Of a stretch of DNA of 64,000 nucleotides, positions 42,202 through 50,565 are shown piece by piece; the first letter of the stretch is position 1; every line of letters begins with the position of its first letter. The stretch is taken from the NCBI GenBank assembly GCA_051881435.1, contig JBJEPW010000010.1, positions 91,536 through 155,535 of the forward strand, read 5' to 3'. The translations under genes were made by a program, and so were the position numbers. The notes under the pieces are model-generated. The model searched no databases. It saw nothing but the letters and a program-made list of their open reading frames with translations, and was not told the DNA's origin. Origin of the DNA: Fimenecus sp051881435 (lineage in GTDB: Bacteria > Bacillota > Clostridia > Oscillospirales > Acutalibacteraceae).

Positions 42202-42204
42202 TAT

Positions 42205-42336
42205 CAAACGGCGGGAGCAAGGCCCACGCCGTACATATTCGCCATAGGTGATTGTGTAATTTTTCGGGCGATTCGTGAATCGCCCCTACGAAATAATTTC
42301 ACAGAAAATGACAGCTCCCCTTTCAGGGGAGCCGAG
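42205..42336. repeat. Three palindromic repeats in a row
   Basis: An ACGGCGGGAGC...ACGCCGT unit (42208-42233), a CGGGCGATTCGTGAATCGCCC unit (42265-42289) and a GACAGCTCCCC...GGGGAGCC unit (42310-42333). All three belong to families found elsewhere in the window. Confidence 0.75.
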
Positions 42337-42592
42337 AAACACGAAGTATTGCGGAAAAAGAAACCGTATTTTGCGAAATAGATTTATTTTTTTCGCAAGA
42401 CAATGCGTCTGAGGCGAAGCTGTATGAATATACCGCGAGCCGAAAGACACGAAGTATTGCGGAAAAAGAAACTATTTTTTTCGAAATAGATTTATTTTTT
42501 CGTTAGGCAATCTCGTCGAGCTGAAGTTGTATATAAATACTACGAAGCGAAGACGAGGAAGCATAACGGAAAAAGAAACTATTTCGCCGCGA
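42336..42592. repeat. ~106-bp imperfect tandem repeat after kdgA
   Basis: Two full units (about 42336-42441 and 42442-42548) and a partial third (42549-42592) share GAAGTATTGCGGAAAAAGAAA, CGAAATAGATTTATTTTTT and GCTGTAT blocks. The partial unit includes the last codons and stop of kdgA. So the 3' end of kdgA and the flank appear to have been amplified and then diverged. Confidence 0.8.
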
Positions 42593-43235
42593 GTTCGGCA
42601 CGGGCAAGTTTAATATTTTCAACAAAACGCTTTCCTGTCTCGGTGATTTTCTTGTAATCGCCTGTTTTTGCGCCTGCGGTGAGAGATGAACCTGCGCCCA
42701 CGGCAACTGCACCCGCTTTAATCCACTCGCCTACATTGTCTGCATCAACACCGCCGGTGGGCATCATTTTAGCATAGGGAATAGGGCCTTTAATGTCCTT
42801 GATAATCTTGGGCCCGAACAGGTCGGCAGGGAAAACCTTTAAAATATCAGCACCGTTTTCCATAGCGAGAAGTCCCTCACGAACGCTCATAATACCGGGC
42901 ATCATGGGGACACGGTAACGGTTACAAAGGTGAAGAGTATCAAGGTCAAGAGCGGGGCTTACGATGTATTCCGCACCTGAAAGCATTGCTATTCTTGCAG
43001 TTGTTGCATCAAGAACGGTACCTGCGCCGAGAATAATCTCCTCGGGAGTGTAGCGTTTTGCAAGTTCTTCAATAACCTTATCCGCATGGGGAACGGTGAA
43101 GGTAAGCTCAATAGCCGCAACGCCGCCCTCAATGCATGCGTCGGTAATGCGGATTGCCTTATCGACAGATTCCGCACGGACAACGGCAACAATACCGCAA
43201 TCCTGAATTCTGGTAATAATTTTTTCTTTATCCAT
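42579..43235 (-). CDS. kdgA: KDPG/KHG aldolase
   Basis: A 218-residue class I aldolase that splits 2-dehydro-3-deoxy-6-phosphogluconate into pyruvate and glyceraldehyde-3-phosphate. Visible are VVRAESVDKA, GGVAAIELTFTVPHAD (catalytic Glu), GAGTVLDATTA, the SPALDLDTLHLCNRYRVPMMPGIMS segment, the Schiff-base Lys in ILKVFPAD and PTGGVDADN. Last step of the hexuronate pathway encoded just upstream. The 200-base gap to kdgK holds two intergenic repeats. Confidence 0.95.
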   Translation of the reverse strand: MDKEKIITRIQDCGIVAVVRAESVDKAIRITDACIEGGVAAIELTFTVPHADKVIEELAKRYTPEEIILGAGTVLDATTARIAMLSGAEYIVSPALDLDTLHLCNRYRVPMMPGIMSVREGLLAMENGADILKVFPADLFGPKIIKDIKGPIPYAKMMPTGGVDADNVGEWIKAGAVAVGAGSSLTAGAKTGDYKKITETGKRFVENIKLARAELAAK

Positions 43236-43270
43236 AGTTACATCTCCTCAATTCAATTCAATGAATTATT

Positions 43271-43320
43271 CCTCCCTCACAGAGGGAGGTGGCAACGCGA
43301 TAGCGTTGACGGAGGGAGTA
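43271..43320. repeat. CCTCCCTC...GAGGGAG-type repeat
   Basis: Contains CCTCCCTCACAGAGGGAGG, a CAACGC...GCGTTG stem and GGAGGGAG. Lies inside the kdgK-kdgA operon. Confidence 0.75.
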
Positions 43321-43378
43321 TAATAGCAACGCAGTTCCGAACTTCTTCACTATTAACTCTTACTTCTTACTAAAAAAA

Positions 43379-43421
43379 CTCCCTCAGTCAGCTTCGCTGA
43401 CAGCTCCCTCAATGAGGGAGC
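43379..43421. repeat. CTCCCTCAGTCAGC-type palindromic repeat
   Basis: Near copy of the repeat at 39063, with GTCAGCTTCGCTGAC in the hairpin: compensating changes keep the stem. Sits right after the kdgK stop. Confidence 0.8.
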
Positions 43422-43432
43422 GGATTTGTTTT

Positions 43433-44530
43433 TTATCTCTGTACTCTTGCGCCGGCGCCGTTTACAATATTTTCAACCTCTTTTAAAGAAGCCATTGAAG
43501 TATCGCCGGGAGTGGTCATTGCCAAAGCACCGTGAGCAACGCCGTAATTTACAGCCTTCTGCGGGTCGCCTGTTGTAATAAGACCGTAGATTAGTCCCGA
43601 TGCAAAGGAATCGCCGCCGCCTACACGGTCGAGAATTTCAAGTCCCGGGAGAGAAAGTCCGTTATACACCTTGCCGTCCGCATAGCAGATTGCCGACCAA
43701 TCGTTAACGGTTGCTGTTTTAACTGTACGGAGTGTTGTTGCAATTACCTTGAAATTAGGATATGTTTTGCAAACCTCGCCCAGCATTTTATAATAGCCCT
43801 CAATATTAAGGGATTTAAGGTTTTCATCATTGCCCTCGATTTCAAAACCGAGACAAGCGGTGAAATCCTCCTCGTTACCAATCATAACATCAATATACTT
43901 AGCAATTTCCTTATTTACTTCCTGTGCCTTTGCCTTGCCGCCGATGTCGTTCCAAAGTGACGGACGGTAGTTAAGGTCATATGAAACGATTGTGCCGTAT
44001 TTTTTTGCGGTTTTAACTGCGTCAATGGCAACCTGTGCCGTTGTTTCGGAAAGTGCGGCAAAAATTCCGCCTGTGTGAAGCCAACGAACGCCCAAAGTAC
44101 CAAAAATATAGTCCCAATCAATATCGCCTGATTTAAGCTGTGAAACAGCCGTATTGCCACGGTCGGAAACGCCCACAGCGCCGCGGATACCGTAACCTCT
44201 TTCAGTAAAGTTTAAGCCGTTACGCACTGTTCTGCCGATGCCGTCATACTTAACCCACTTGATAAGAGAGGTATCAACGCCGCCCTGCAAAATAAAATCT
44301 TCAATAAGTCTGCCCACCTCGTTATCGGCAAAGGCGGTTACAACCGCAGTTTTAAGACCGAAACAACGGCGAAGTCCGCGGGCAACATTATATTCGCCGC
44401 CGCCCTCCCAAGCACGGAAATTACGGGCAGTTTTAATTCTGCCCTCGCCCGGGTCAAGACGAAGCATTATTTCACCGAGAGATATCATATCAAATGTGCA
44501 ATCCTCAGGTTTTCTCAAATTCAGTTCCAT
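43433..44530 (-). CDS. kdgK: 2-keto-3-deoxygluconate kinase (PfkB family)
   Basis: A 365-residue ribokinase-fold sugar kinase that phosphorylates 2-keto-3-deoxygluconate. N-terminal ISLGEIMLRLDPGEGRI, WEGGGEYNVARGLRR and the C-terminal signature LDRVGGGDSFASGLIYGL with the catalytic Asp. It is somewhat longer than the E. coli enzyme (about 310), as are many Firmicute KdgK proteins. Substrate follows from the neighbouring uxuA and kdgA genes. GGAGG precedes the start. Confidence 0.92.
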   Translation of the reverse strand: MELNLRKPEDCTFDMISLGEIMLRLDPGEGRIKTARNFRAWEGGGEYNVARGLRRCFGLKTAVVTAFADNEVGRLIEDFILQGGVDTSLIKWVKYDGIGRTVRNGLNFTERGYGIRGAVGVSDRGNTAVSQLKSGDIDWDYIFGTLGVRWLHTGGIFAALSETTAQVAIDAVKTAKKYGTIVSYDLNYRPSLWNDIGGKAKAQEVNKEIAKYIDVMIGNEEDFTACLGFEIEGNDENLKSLNIEGYYKMLGEVCKTYPNFKVIATTLRTVKTATVNDWSAICYADGKVYNGLSLPGLEILDRVGGGDSFASGLIYGLITTGDPQKAVNYGVAHGALAMTTPGDTSMASLKEVENIVNGAGARVQR

Positions 44531-44600
44531 TGTTATTTCCTCCTATCAGGGTAACGGCAATAATCCTAACCACGGTTTATCGCGGCGGATTTGCCCTTGC

Positions 44601-44801
44601 CTATCTGTTTAAAAATAATAATATCTGCGCAACAACAAAGAGTACAAACATAATAGCCAATGCAATTACATAAGGTTTGTTGTTAAATTCTACGCCCTCA
44701 TCGTCGGCTTTTCTTTTAGCCTTTGAATACTTGACCGCCGTAACGATGGCAATTACCAATCCTATAAGGAAAAGTATTATTGCGGGGAGAAGTAATTTCA
44801 A
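44601..44801 (-). CDS. Small two-helix membrane protein in the uronate operon
   Basis: Not recognised. 66 residues: a hydrophobic N-terminal helix (LLLPAIILFLIGLVIAIVTAV), a short charged loop (KYSKAKRKADDEGVEFNNKP), and a second helix (YVIALAIMFVLFVVAQILLFL). The start is a TTG at 44801, a few bases from the SDR stop, with GGGGGTG upstream. Its place inside the operon suggests a link to uronate uptake or metabolism, but this is only inference. Confidence 0.6.
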   Translation of the reverse strand: MKLLLPAIILFLIGLVIAIVTAVKYSKAKRKADDEGVEFNNKPYVIALAIMFVLFVVAQILLFLNR

Positions 44802-44804
44802 ATC

Positions 44805-45653
44805 TTACACCCCCGAATATGCGGAAAATCCGCCGTCAACACAAATGCTCGTGCCTGTTATAAAGCTTGAATATTCCTCGTCGCAAAGGAACAAAAGCGC
44901 ACCCGCAAGCTCATGTGCTTCACCAAAACGCTTCATGGGAGTTGCGGCTAAAATTTTGCCCGTTCTTGCGGTAGGAGTACCGTCCTCATTCCAAAGGAGT
45001 GTTTTATTCTGATTTGTTGAGAAAAATCCGGGTGCAATAGCGTTAACACGGATTCCCACATCGGCAAAATGAACCGCCATAAACTCCGTAAAGTTTTTAA
45101 CCGCCGCCTTTGCCGCCGAATATGCGGGAATTTTTGTAAGAGGACGGTAAGCGTTCATTGATGTTACCATAACAATGCAGGTATTTTCTTTTTCCGCCAT
45201 ATCACGGGCAAAAACCTGCGTGGGAATAAGAGTTCCCAGAAAATTGAGGTTAAATACAAAGGAAATTCCGTTTGCATCAAGGTCAAAGAAGGTTTTTATA
45301 TCCTCATCCTTGTCTACAAGGTCGATTTTTTCAAGTGTTTCCTTGGTGGTGGTGCCCTTGGGATTGTTTCCGCCTGCGCCGTTTAAGAGAATATCGCAGG
45401 TGCCCAGCTTACTGTTTACAATTTCACGGGCTTTTTCCATACTCTCTTTTTCAAGAACATTACAGCCGACGGCAATAGCCACACCGCCGTCCGCATTTAT
45501 TTCATCGGCAACCTTTTGAGCCGCAGGCTCGTTCAAATCAAGAACAGCAACCTTAACGCCCTGCTTTGCAAGGGTTTTGGCAAAATCGGCGCAAAGAACT
45601 CCGCCGCCGCCTGTTACAACAGCCACTCTGCCTTTAAGATTTTCATGTACCAT
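44805..45653 (-). CDS. uxuB: SDR oxidoreductase, D-mannonate oxidoreductase type
   Basis: A 282-residue short-chain dehydrogenase with cofactor motif VTGGGGVL, NGAGGNNP, the catalytic Ser in MVTSMNA and YSAAKAAVK (Tyr-x3-Lys). Next to uxuA and kdgK it most likely reduces fructuronate to mannonate, the role of the SDR-type UxuB/YjmF of Bacillus, which is unrelated to E. coli UxuB. The symbol rests on context. The ATG at 45653 has GGAGGA at 6-8 bases; the ATG at 45659 abuts it. Confidence 0.85.
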   Translation of the reverse strand: MVHENLKGRVAVVTGGGGVLCADFAKTLAKQGVKVAVLDLNEPAAQKVADEINADGGVAIAVGCNVLEKESMEKAREIVNSKLGTCDILLNGAGGNNPKGTTTKETLEKIDLVDKDEDIKTFFDLDANGISFVFNLNFLGTLIPTQVFARDMAEKENTCIVMVTSMNAYRPLTKIPAYSAAKAAVKNFTEFMAVHFADVGIRVNAIAPGFFSTNQNKTLLWNEDGTPTARTGKILAATPMKRFGEAHELAGALLFLCDEEYSSFITGTSICVDGGFSAYSGV

Positions 45654-45655
45654 AA

Positions 45656-46720
45656 TCATTCCTCCGATTTTTCAACGGCCTCAAAAAGTCCGTTGAGATA
45701 AGCGGCTCCCAGCGCTCTGTCAAAAAGACCGTAGCCCGGGCGTGCCACCTCGCCCCAAATCATTCTGCCGTGGTCGGGACGGACATAGCCGTCAAATCCC
45801 ACCTCGTTAAGCGCCTTGACAATCTCATACATATCAAGAGAGCCCTCGGCTGACTCGTGAGCGGTTTCGTTAAAATGCCTGCCCTCCACCTTAACATTAC
45901 GGAGATGGGCGAAATATATTCTGTCGCCGAATTCGCGAATCATTGACGGCAAATCGTTATCGAGATTTGCACCCAAAGAGCCTGTGCAGAAGGTTAAGCC
46001 GTTATATTTATTATCAACCATTGTCAAAAGCTTTTTAAGGGCGTCACGGTTTGTGATAATTCTCGGCAGACCGAAAATATCCCATGGCGGATCGTCGGGG
46101 TGGATAGCCATTTTAACATCACATTCCTCGCAAACGGGCATAATTGCTTCGAGGAAGTATTTGAGATTGTTCCACAAATCCTCTTTTGTAACGCCTTTGT
46201 ATTTCTCAAAAAGCTCTTTGATTTCGGGCATTCTTTCCGTTTCCCAACCGGGCATTGCATAGCCGTTTGAGTTGTCATCAATATCCTTAAACATCTGTTC
46301 GGGGCTTTTGCCCTCTATCTGAACGCCGTCATAGGAAAGGCATGTTGCGCCGTCGCCCATATCCATTGAGAGGTCGGTTCTTGTCCAGTCAAAAACAGGC
46401 ATAAAGTTATAGCAAATAACCTTAACTCCCGCCTTTGCAAGGTTACGGATACAGGTTTTATAGTTTTCAATATATTTATCTCTTGTGGGAAGTCCTATTT
46501 TAATATCCTCGTGGATATTAACGCTTTCAATGCACTCCATTGTAAGCCCCGCCGCCTCAATTTCGGACTTCATTTTCAGAATATCCTCCATGGGCCAAAC
46601 TTCTCCTGCCGGCAGATAGTGAAGTGCGGGAACAACGCCTGTAACTCCCGGTATCTGCTTTATCTGCGAAAGAGTTACAGTATCTTTTTCACTGCCGAAC
46701 CAGCGAATTGTCATTTGCAT
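45656..46720 (-). CDS. uxuA: Mannonate dehydratase
   Basis: UxuA (354 residues) dehydrates D-mannonate to 2-keto-3-deoxygluconate with Mn2+ or Fe2+. Conserved: MTIRWFG start, TGVVPALHYLPAGEVW, CIESVNIHEDIKIG, CYNFMPVFDWTRTDL, MAIHPDDPPW (metal His) and HLRNVK and RPDHGRMIW near the end. The start at 46720 has GGAGG eight bases upstream. First gene of the operon. Confidence 0.96.
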   Translation of the reverse strand: MQMTIRWFGSEKDTVTLSQIKQIPGVTGVVPALHYLPAGEVWPMEDILKMKSEIEAAGLTMECIESVNIHEDIKIGLPTRDKYIENYKTCIRNLAKAGVKVICYNFMPVFDWTRTDLSMDMGDGATCLSYDGVQIEGKSPEQMFKDIDDNSNGYAMPGWETERMPEIKELFEKYKGVTKEDLWNNLKYFLEAIMPVCEECDVKMAIHPDDPPWDIFGLPRIITNRDALKKLLTMVDNKYNGLTFCTGSLGANLDNDLPSMIREFGDRIYFAHLRNVKVEGRHFNETAHESAEGSLDMYEIVKALNEVGFDGYVRPDHGRMIWGEVARPGYGLFDRALGAAYLNGLFEAVEKSEE

Positions 46721-46758
46721 AGAAAATACCTCCTTGTTGCTGATTTTGATTAACTAAT

Positions 46759-46787
46759 ATTTTAACACCGATTATTTTTCATTTCAA
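46759..46787 (-). promoter_or_regulatory. Sigma-A promoter of the uxuA operon
   Basis: TTGAAA (46782-46787), 17-base spacer, TAAAAT (46759-46764) on the minus strand, about 40 bases before uxuA. Confidence 0.7.
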
Positions 46788-46818
46788 TGTATTATTTATT
46801 GTTATAATGGGGATTTTT

Positions 46819-47541
46819 TTAGTTTTCATCCTTGAAATTTTCGTCATTTTCCCAATACGCAACATCGTATGGATCATTATCGGGGTCATACACATCCCAA
46901 AGCTCGTGTTTTTCCTCTTTTACCGGGGCGGGACATTCGGCAATCGCTTCAACCTTCATTCCTCTCGACCAGATAGACGGGTCAATACGAATTGTATAGC
47001 CGCAGCAGGACGGAGTAAGCCATTCATGCATGGGAGCTTCGGGTAATGCGTATGTCTGCATAAGCGACATAATAACTCCTCCGTGAGTAAATACCGCGGT
47101 ATTTTTAACACCCGAACGGATTACACCGTCCACAATTTTTTCAAAGCATGAGCAAATTCTGTAATTGAAACGCACCTGACTGTCGCCGAAAGGCGCGGCT
47201 TTGTTGGGATTTGTTCCTGAGAGCCACTCTGCGAAATCCTCGTCGTCCTGCAATTCTTCTACTGTTTTACCCTCAAATTCACCGAAATCGTATTCTCTTA
47301 AATCATCCAATACTATGGGATTTTTATCAGGATAAATCTCTTTTGCGGTTTCAAGGCAACGCTTTAACGGACTTGAAAAAACAACATCCGCCTCAGGATA
47401 TTCTCCGTAGTTTTTCATAATGTCTTTCAGTTGTGCTTTGCCCTCGTCGCACAAAGACTCATCTGTATGACCGATGTATTTACCGTCAATAGTACCCTGA
47501 GTTAATGCATGACGGATTAAATGAATTTGGTAAGTTTTCAT
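46819..47541 (-). CDS. Histidine phosphatase family protein
   Basis: A 240-residue phosphoglycerate-mutase-like phosphatase. The phospho-accepting His is in LIRHALTQG (RHA in place of the more common RHG), the acidic Glu in LREYDFGEFEGKT, and the second catalytic His in VFTHGGVIMSL. The C-terminal 60 residues are acidic and unusual for the family. Substrate unknown; could be a sugar phosphate or nucleotide-loop phosphatase. Divergent from an XRE regulator. Confidence 0.87.
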   Translation of the reverse strand: MKTYQIHLIRHALTQGTIDGKYIGHTDESLCDEGKAQLKDIMKNYGEYPEADVVFSSPLKRCLETAKEIYPDKNPIVLDDLREYDFGEFEGKTVEELQDDEDFAEWLSGTNPNKAAPFGDSQVRFNYRICSCFEKIVDGVIRSGVKNTAVFTHGGVIMSLMQTYALPEAPMHEWLTPSCCGYTIRIDPSIWSRGMKVEAIAECPAPVKEEKHELWDVYDPDNDPYDVAYWENDENFKDEN

Positions 47542-47570
47542 ATTTGCTCTCCTGCTTTTTTGTAAATAAA

Positions 47571-47588
47571 AACAATATACAAATTGTT
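47571..47588. promoter_or_regulatory. Possible operator, AACAATATACAAATTGTT
   Basis: An 18-base dyad with 6-base arms (AACAAT/ATTGTT) between the histidine phosphatase and the divergent XRE gene. A plausible binding site for that regulator; untested. Confidence 0.4.
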
Positions 47589-47636
47589 TAATTTATTTTA
47601 TAATAATATAACTCTTTGTATAAAGGAAGTTTTAAA

Positions 47637-48254
47637 ATGAGTACATCAATATCATCAAGACTTGTTTCATTGAGAAAAGATAAAAATTTAAGCCAGAAAG
47701 AAGCGGCGCAGGCGCTTGGCGTTTCCCAGGCTCTCCTCTCCCACTATGAAAAGGGCATAAGAGAATGCGGGCTTGATTTTCTTTGCCGCGCCTCGGCGTT
47801 TTATGATGTAAGCTCCGACTATCTTTTGGGGATTTCCGAAACAAAAATCGTTTCCGACGCTCTTTTTGAGCTTAACGATATTCCTCAGGACGGTGAGCTG
47901 AGAATGAGCACAATATTCCGTGCCTCCGTATTTCTCACGGAAAAAATGAGCGGTCCGGGCAACAACTATTCCAAACAAATAAGAGATATTTATATTCTCA
48001 CACTTTATAAAATCTATATAAGCGCTTTAAACAAAGGGCTTTTGCCTGCCAACGGGAAAATTCATTCCGAGATTACGCCGTTTTTATCGTCAAGTATGCT
48101 TGATTATCTTCTTTCTACTCTTTTTACCGCGACTGCCGACGCTAAACCGAAAAAAAGCGAAAACCTGCCCCTTTGTGTTGAAACGGTTGTAACAGAAGCG
48201 TTAAAGCTCATTGAGAGTCAGCTTGACTCAATTTACGCCGCATCAAAAAGTTAA
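47637..48254 (+). CDS. XRE-family transcriptional regulator
   Basis: 205 residues. The N-terminal 65 form a Cro/C1 helix-turn-helix (RLVSLRKDKNLSQKEAAQALGVSQALLSHYEKGIRECGLDFL) followed by SDYLLG. The remaining 130 residues are helical and unrecognised, perhaps for dimerisation or ligand sensing. AAGGAAG precedes the ATG at 47637, which I prefer to an upstream in-frame ATG at 47616. Its 3' end overlaps the convergent rsmI by four bases. A likely target is its own promoter and the divergent phosphatase gene. Confidence 0.85.
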   Translation: MSTSISSRLVSLRKDKNLSQKEAAQALGVSQALLSHYEKGIRECGLDFLCRASAFYDVSSDYLLGISETKIVSDALFELNDIPQDGELRMSTIFRASVFLTEKMSGPGNNYSKQIRDIYILTLYKIYISALNKGLLPANGKIHSEITPFLSSSMLDYLLSTLFTATADAKPKKSENLPLCVETVVTEALKLIESQLDSIYAASKS

Positions 48255-49075
48255 AGCAGTTGCTTGTAAATAAGGCTCTTTTTTATGCCTGTTTCATTAG
48301 CGACGGTTTTTGCCGCCTCGTTCACGCTGATTCCCTTTTCAATAAGCTCACGAGCACTTAAAACAGCCTGTTCCAATGTGACGGGCTGTTCTTTTTCTGC
48401 CTTATCGGCGCCTTTTACTATGAGAACATACTCCCCCTTGGGATTTTCCGTTTCAAAATATTCCAGCGCCGCCGAAAGGCTTGTCCGCATCACGGTTTCG
48501 TGAATTTTCGTAAGTTCTTTTACAATACATATCTCACGGTCGCCGAAATAAGAGAGCATATCTTTAAGGGTTGCTTTAAGCTTATGTGGTGCTTCATAAA
48601 ACACCATTGTTCTCGTTTCGGTTTTCAGTTCTTCAAGATGTTCCTTGCGGCTTGGCTTATTCACACTTAAAAAGCCCTCAAAGGTAAAGCGGCCGCACTC
48701 CATTCCGCTGACTGCAAGAGCAGTTGCAAAGGCGGTGGGGCCGGGAACGGACTCTACCTCAATCCCCCTCTCACGGCAGAGATACACAAGGTCCTGCCCG
48801 GGGTCGGAAATACAGGGCATACCCGCGTCAGTAACAACGGCGCAGTTTTCGCCCTTTAAAATCCTTTCAACTATAAGTTCTCCCCGCTCGCGGCGATTAT
48901 GCTCATAATAGCTTACAAGGGGCTTTTTAATGTCAAAATGATTTAAAATTTTAGCCGTTACTCTTGTATCCTCGGCGGCAATAAAATCCACCTCGGACAA
49001 AGTCTTTATTCCTCGGGGAGAAAAATCGGACAAATTTCCGATAGGCGTTCCCACTACATAAAGCTTTCCGTTCAT
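48251..49075 (-). CDS. rsmI: 16S rRNA (cytidine-1402-2'-O)-methyltransferase
   Basis: RsmI (274 residues) methylates the ribose of C1402 in the decoding centre. It has the tetrapyrrole-methylase fold with VGTPIGNLSDFSPR, AEDTRVTAKIL, VTDAGMPCISDPG and PGPTAF. A C-terminal helical segment ends at LIYKQLL. Its start overlaps the trmN6 stop (ATGA), so the two are translated together. Last gene of the rlmB-to-rsmI run. Confidence 0.95.
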   Translation of the reverse strand: MNGKLYVVGTPIGNLSDFSPRGIKTLSEVDFIAAEDTRVTAKILNHFDIKKPLVSYYEHNRRERGELIVERILKGENCAVVTDAGMPCISDPGQDLVYLCRERGIEVESVPGPTAFATALAVSGMECGRFTFEGFLSVNKPSRKEHLEELKTETRTMVFYEAPHKLKATLKDMLSYFGDREICIVKELTKIHETVMRTSLSAALEYFETENPKGEYVLIVKGADKAEKEQPVTLEQAVLSARELIEKGISVNEAAKTVANETGIKKSLIYKQLL

Positions 49076-49824
49076 TTTAAATTCTCCCGATATTTTTCGG
49101 TTATTCCGAGCATTTCATCGCTCAATGTACCGTCTGTATTTTCAACTATCAGGGGCTTTTCCACTTTTAGCCCGTTTTTTCCGCCCCGTCTGCCCTCAAT
49201 CAGCACGAGCCACGGCTGAGTGTCTCCTCTTTTGCTGACAAAACGGAGTTTTTTAGGCTCAATTCCGCTTTCCCTCATAGCAACCATTGCGTCAAATACT
49301 CTTTCGGGGCGGTGACAAATGCAAAAACGCCCGCCGAAGCGCAAAAGCCTTGCGGCGCATTTTGCTATATCGCCTATATTACAGGCGGTCTCATGGCGGG
49401 CAATTGTTGCACATTCATCATCGTTTTTTATTCCGCCGTTGCATATTTTATACGGGGGATTCATTGTAACCAAATCAAAAGCACCCGCAGAAAGTATATC
49501 AAGTTTTTTTAAATCCTCATTTATTACGGCGATTTTGTCCGTACCGTTCATTTTAAGAGAACGGCGCATCTGATTGCAGGCATTCTCCTGAATTTCAACG
49601 GCGGTTATGCTTTTACACGCGCCGTCACGAAGCCACACAAAGGGAATAATACCGCATCCGCTGCCTAAATCGCAGGCAATATCGTTTCTTTTCGGCGATG
49701 CGAAAGAGGCAAGTATGAGGGCGTCTGTACCGAAGGTGTGCTGTTTTGAAACAACAAGCTTTACGCCTTCGCCTAATTTCTCAATATGCTCGCCCTCAAA
49801 AAGCTCCGTATTATCAGTCAACAT
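49072..49824 (-). CDS. trmN6: TrmN6-like tRNA1(Val) adenine-37 N6-methyltransferase
   Basis: A 250-residue class I SAM methyltransferase. Motif I is DLGSGCGIIPF and the catalytic N6-adenine motif is NPPY in VTMNPPYK; ends with the VLIEGRRGGKNGLKVEKPLIV segment typical of the YabB/TrmN6 family. In E. coli this enzyme makes m6A37 in tRNA-Val; the target here is inferred. The ATG at 49824 has GAGG upstream and overlaps the end of the mgtC-like gene; an ATG at 49839 is possible. Confidence 0.87.
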   Translation of the reverse strand: MLTDNTELFEGEHIEKLGEGVKLVVSKQHTFGTDALILASFASPKRNDIACDLGSGCGIIPFVWLRDGACKSITAVEIQENACNQMRRSLKMNGTDKIAVINEDLKKLDILSAGAFDLVTMNPPYKICNGGIKNDDECATIARHETACNIGDIAKCAARLLRFGGRFCICHRPERVFDAMVAMRESGIEPKKLRFVSKRGDTQPWLVLIEGRRGGKNGLKVEKPLIVENTDGTLSDEMLGITEKYRENLK

Positions 49825-50548
49825 AAATGTCCTCAACATCTTCCATACTTCTTATTGTACTTACCATTAGCGACAATGAGTCGTCGTTTTTCGGGAAAAC
49901 AAGCACCTTTATTACAGAGGTATCCTTACGGCGCTTGAATTTTAAATCCTTTGTTTCGGTATATACAACCTCCATGGAATGAACGGTTCCGCCGCACTGC
50001 TTGATTGTTTTTGTAATTGCGGGAACCTGCTGACCCACATCTTTTATCTCAATAAACAAAAGCTTGCCTGCCGAGCCCTTAACGATAAATCTTTTTAAGG
50101 AATTAAGAGTTAAATAAATAACAACGGTGGCAACAAGTGCGCCCGAAATAAATCCTGAGCCCACAGCAATACCGATACAGGATACCGCCCAAAGACTTGC
50201 CGCCGTTGTAAGTCCTTTAACGGAAAAGCCTTCACGCAAAATTGTTCCCGCACCGAGGAAGCCTATACCGCTGATAACCTGCGCACTCATGCGGGTTACA
50301 TCCGCCTGCAAGCCTCTGTCATCGGCAATATAAACGGAGGTAAGCATAACAAGTGCCGAGCCTACGGCAACAAGAATATGAGTTCTGAAACCTGCGGGGC
50401 GGTGGGAATGTTCACGCTCATAGCCTATAATTCCGCTGAGCAATGCCGCAAGCCCGAGTTTTACAAAGGCGTCTATAACAAACCTAATCTGGTCTATGCT
50501 CCAAATCCACAGCAATACGTCTTTTACGGAATTGAAAAAGTCTGCCAA
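49814..50548 (-). CDS. MgtC/SapB-family membrane protein
   Basis: A 244-residue protein with an N-terminal membrane domain of about four or five helices and family motifs GIIGYEREHSHRPAGFRTHILVAVGSALVML, ISGIGFLGAGTILREG and GLTTAASLWAVSCIGIAVG, then a cytoplasmic ACT-like C-terminal domain (about 150-244). MgtC-type proteins affect growth in low Mg2+ and, in Salmonella, inhibit the ATP synthase. In Salmonella mgtC is next to the P-type ATPase gene mgtB; here the upstream neighbour, 17 bases away, is a P-type-ATPase-derived protein. Confidence 0.9.
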   Translation of the reverse strand: MADFFNSVKDVLLWIWSIDQIRFVIDAFVKLGLAALLSGIIGYEREHSHRPAGFRTHILVAVGSALVMLTSVYIADDRGLQADVTRMSAQVISGIGFLGAGTILREGFSVKGLTTAASLWAVSCIGIAVGSGFISGALVATVVIYLTLNSLKRFIVKGSAGKLLFIEIKDVGQQVPAITKTIKQCGGTVHSMEVVYTETKDLKFKRRKDTSVIKVLVFPKNDDSLSLMVSTIRSMEDVEDIYVD

Positions 50549-50565
50549 TATATTTCATCTCTTTC

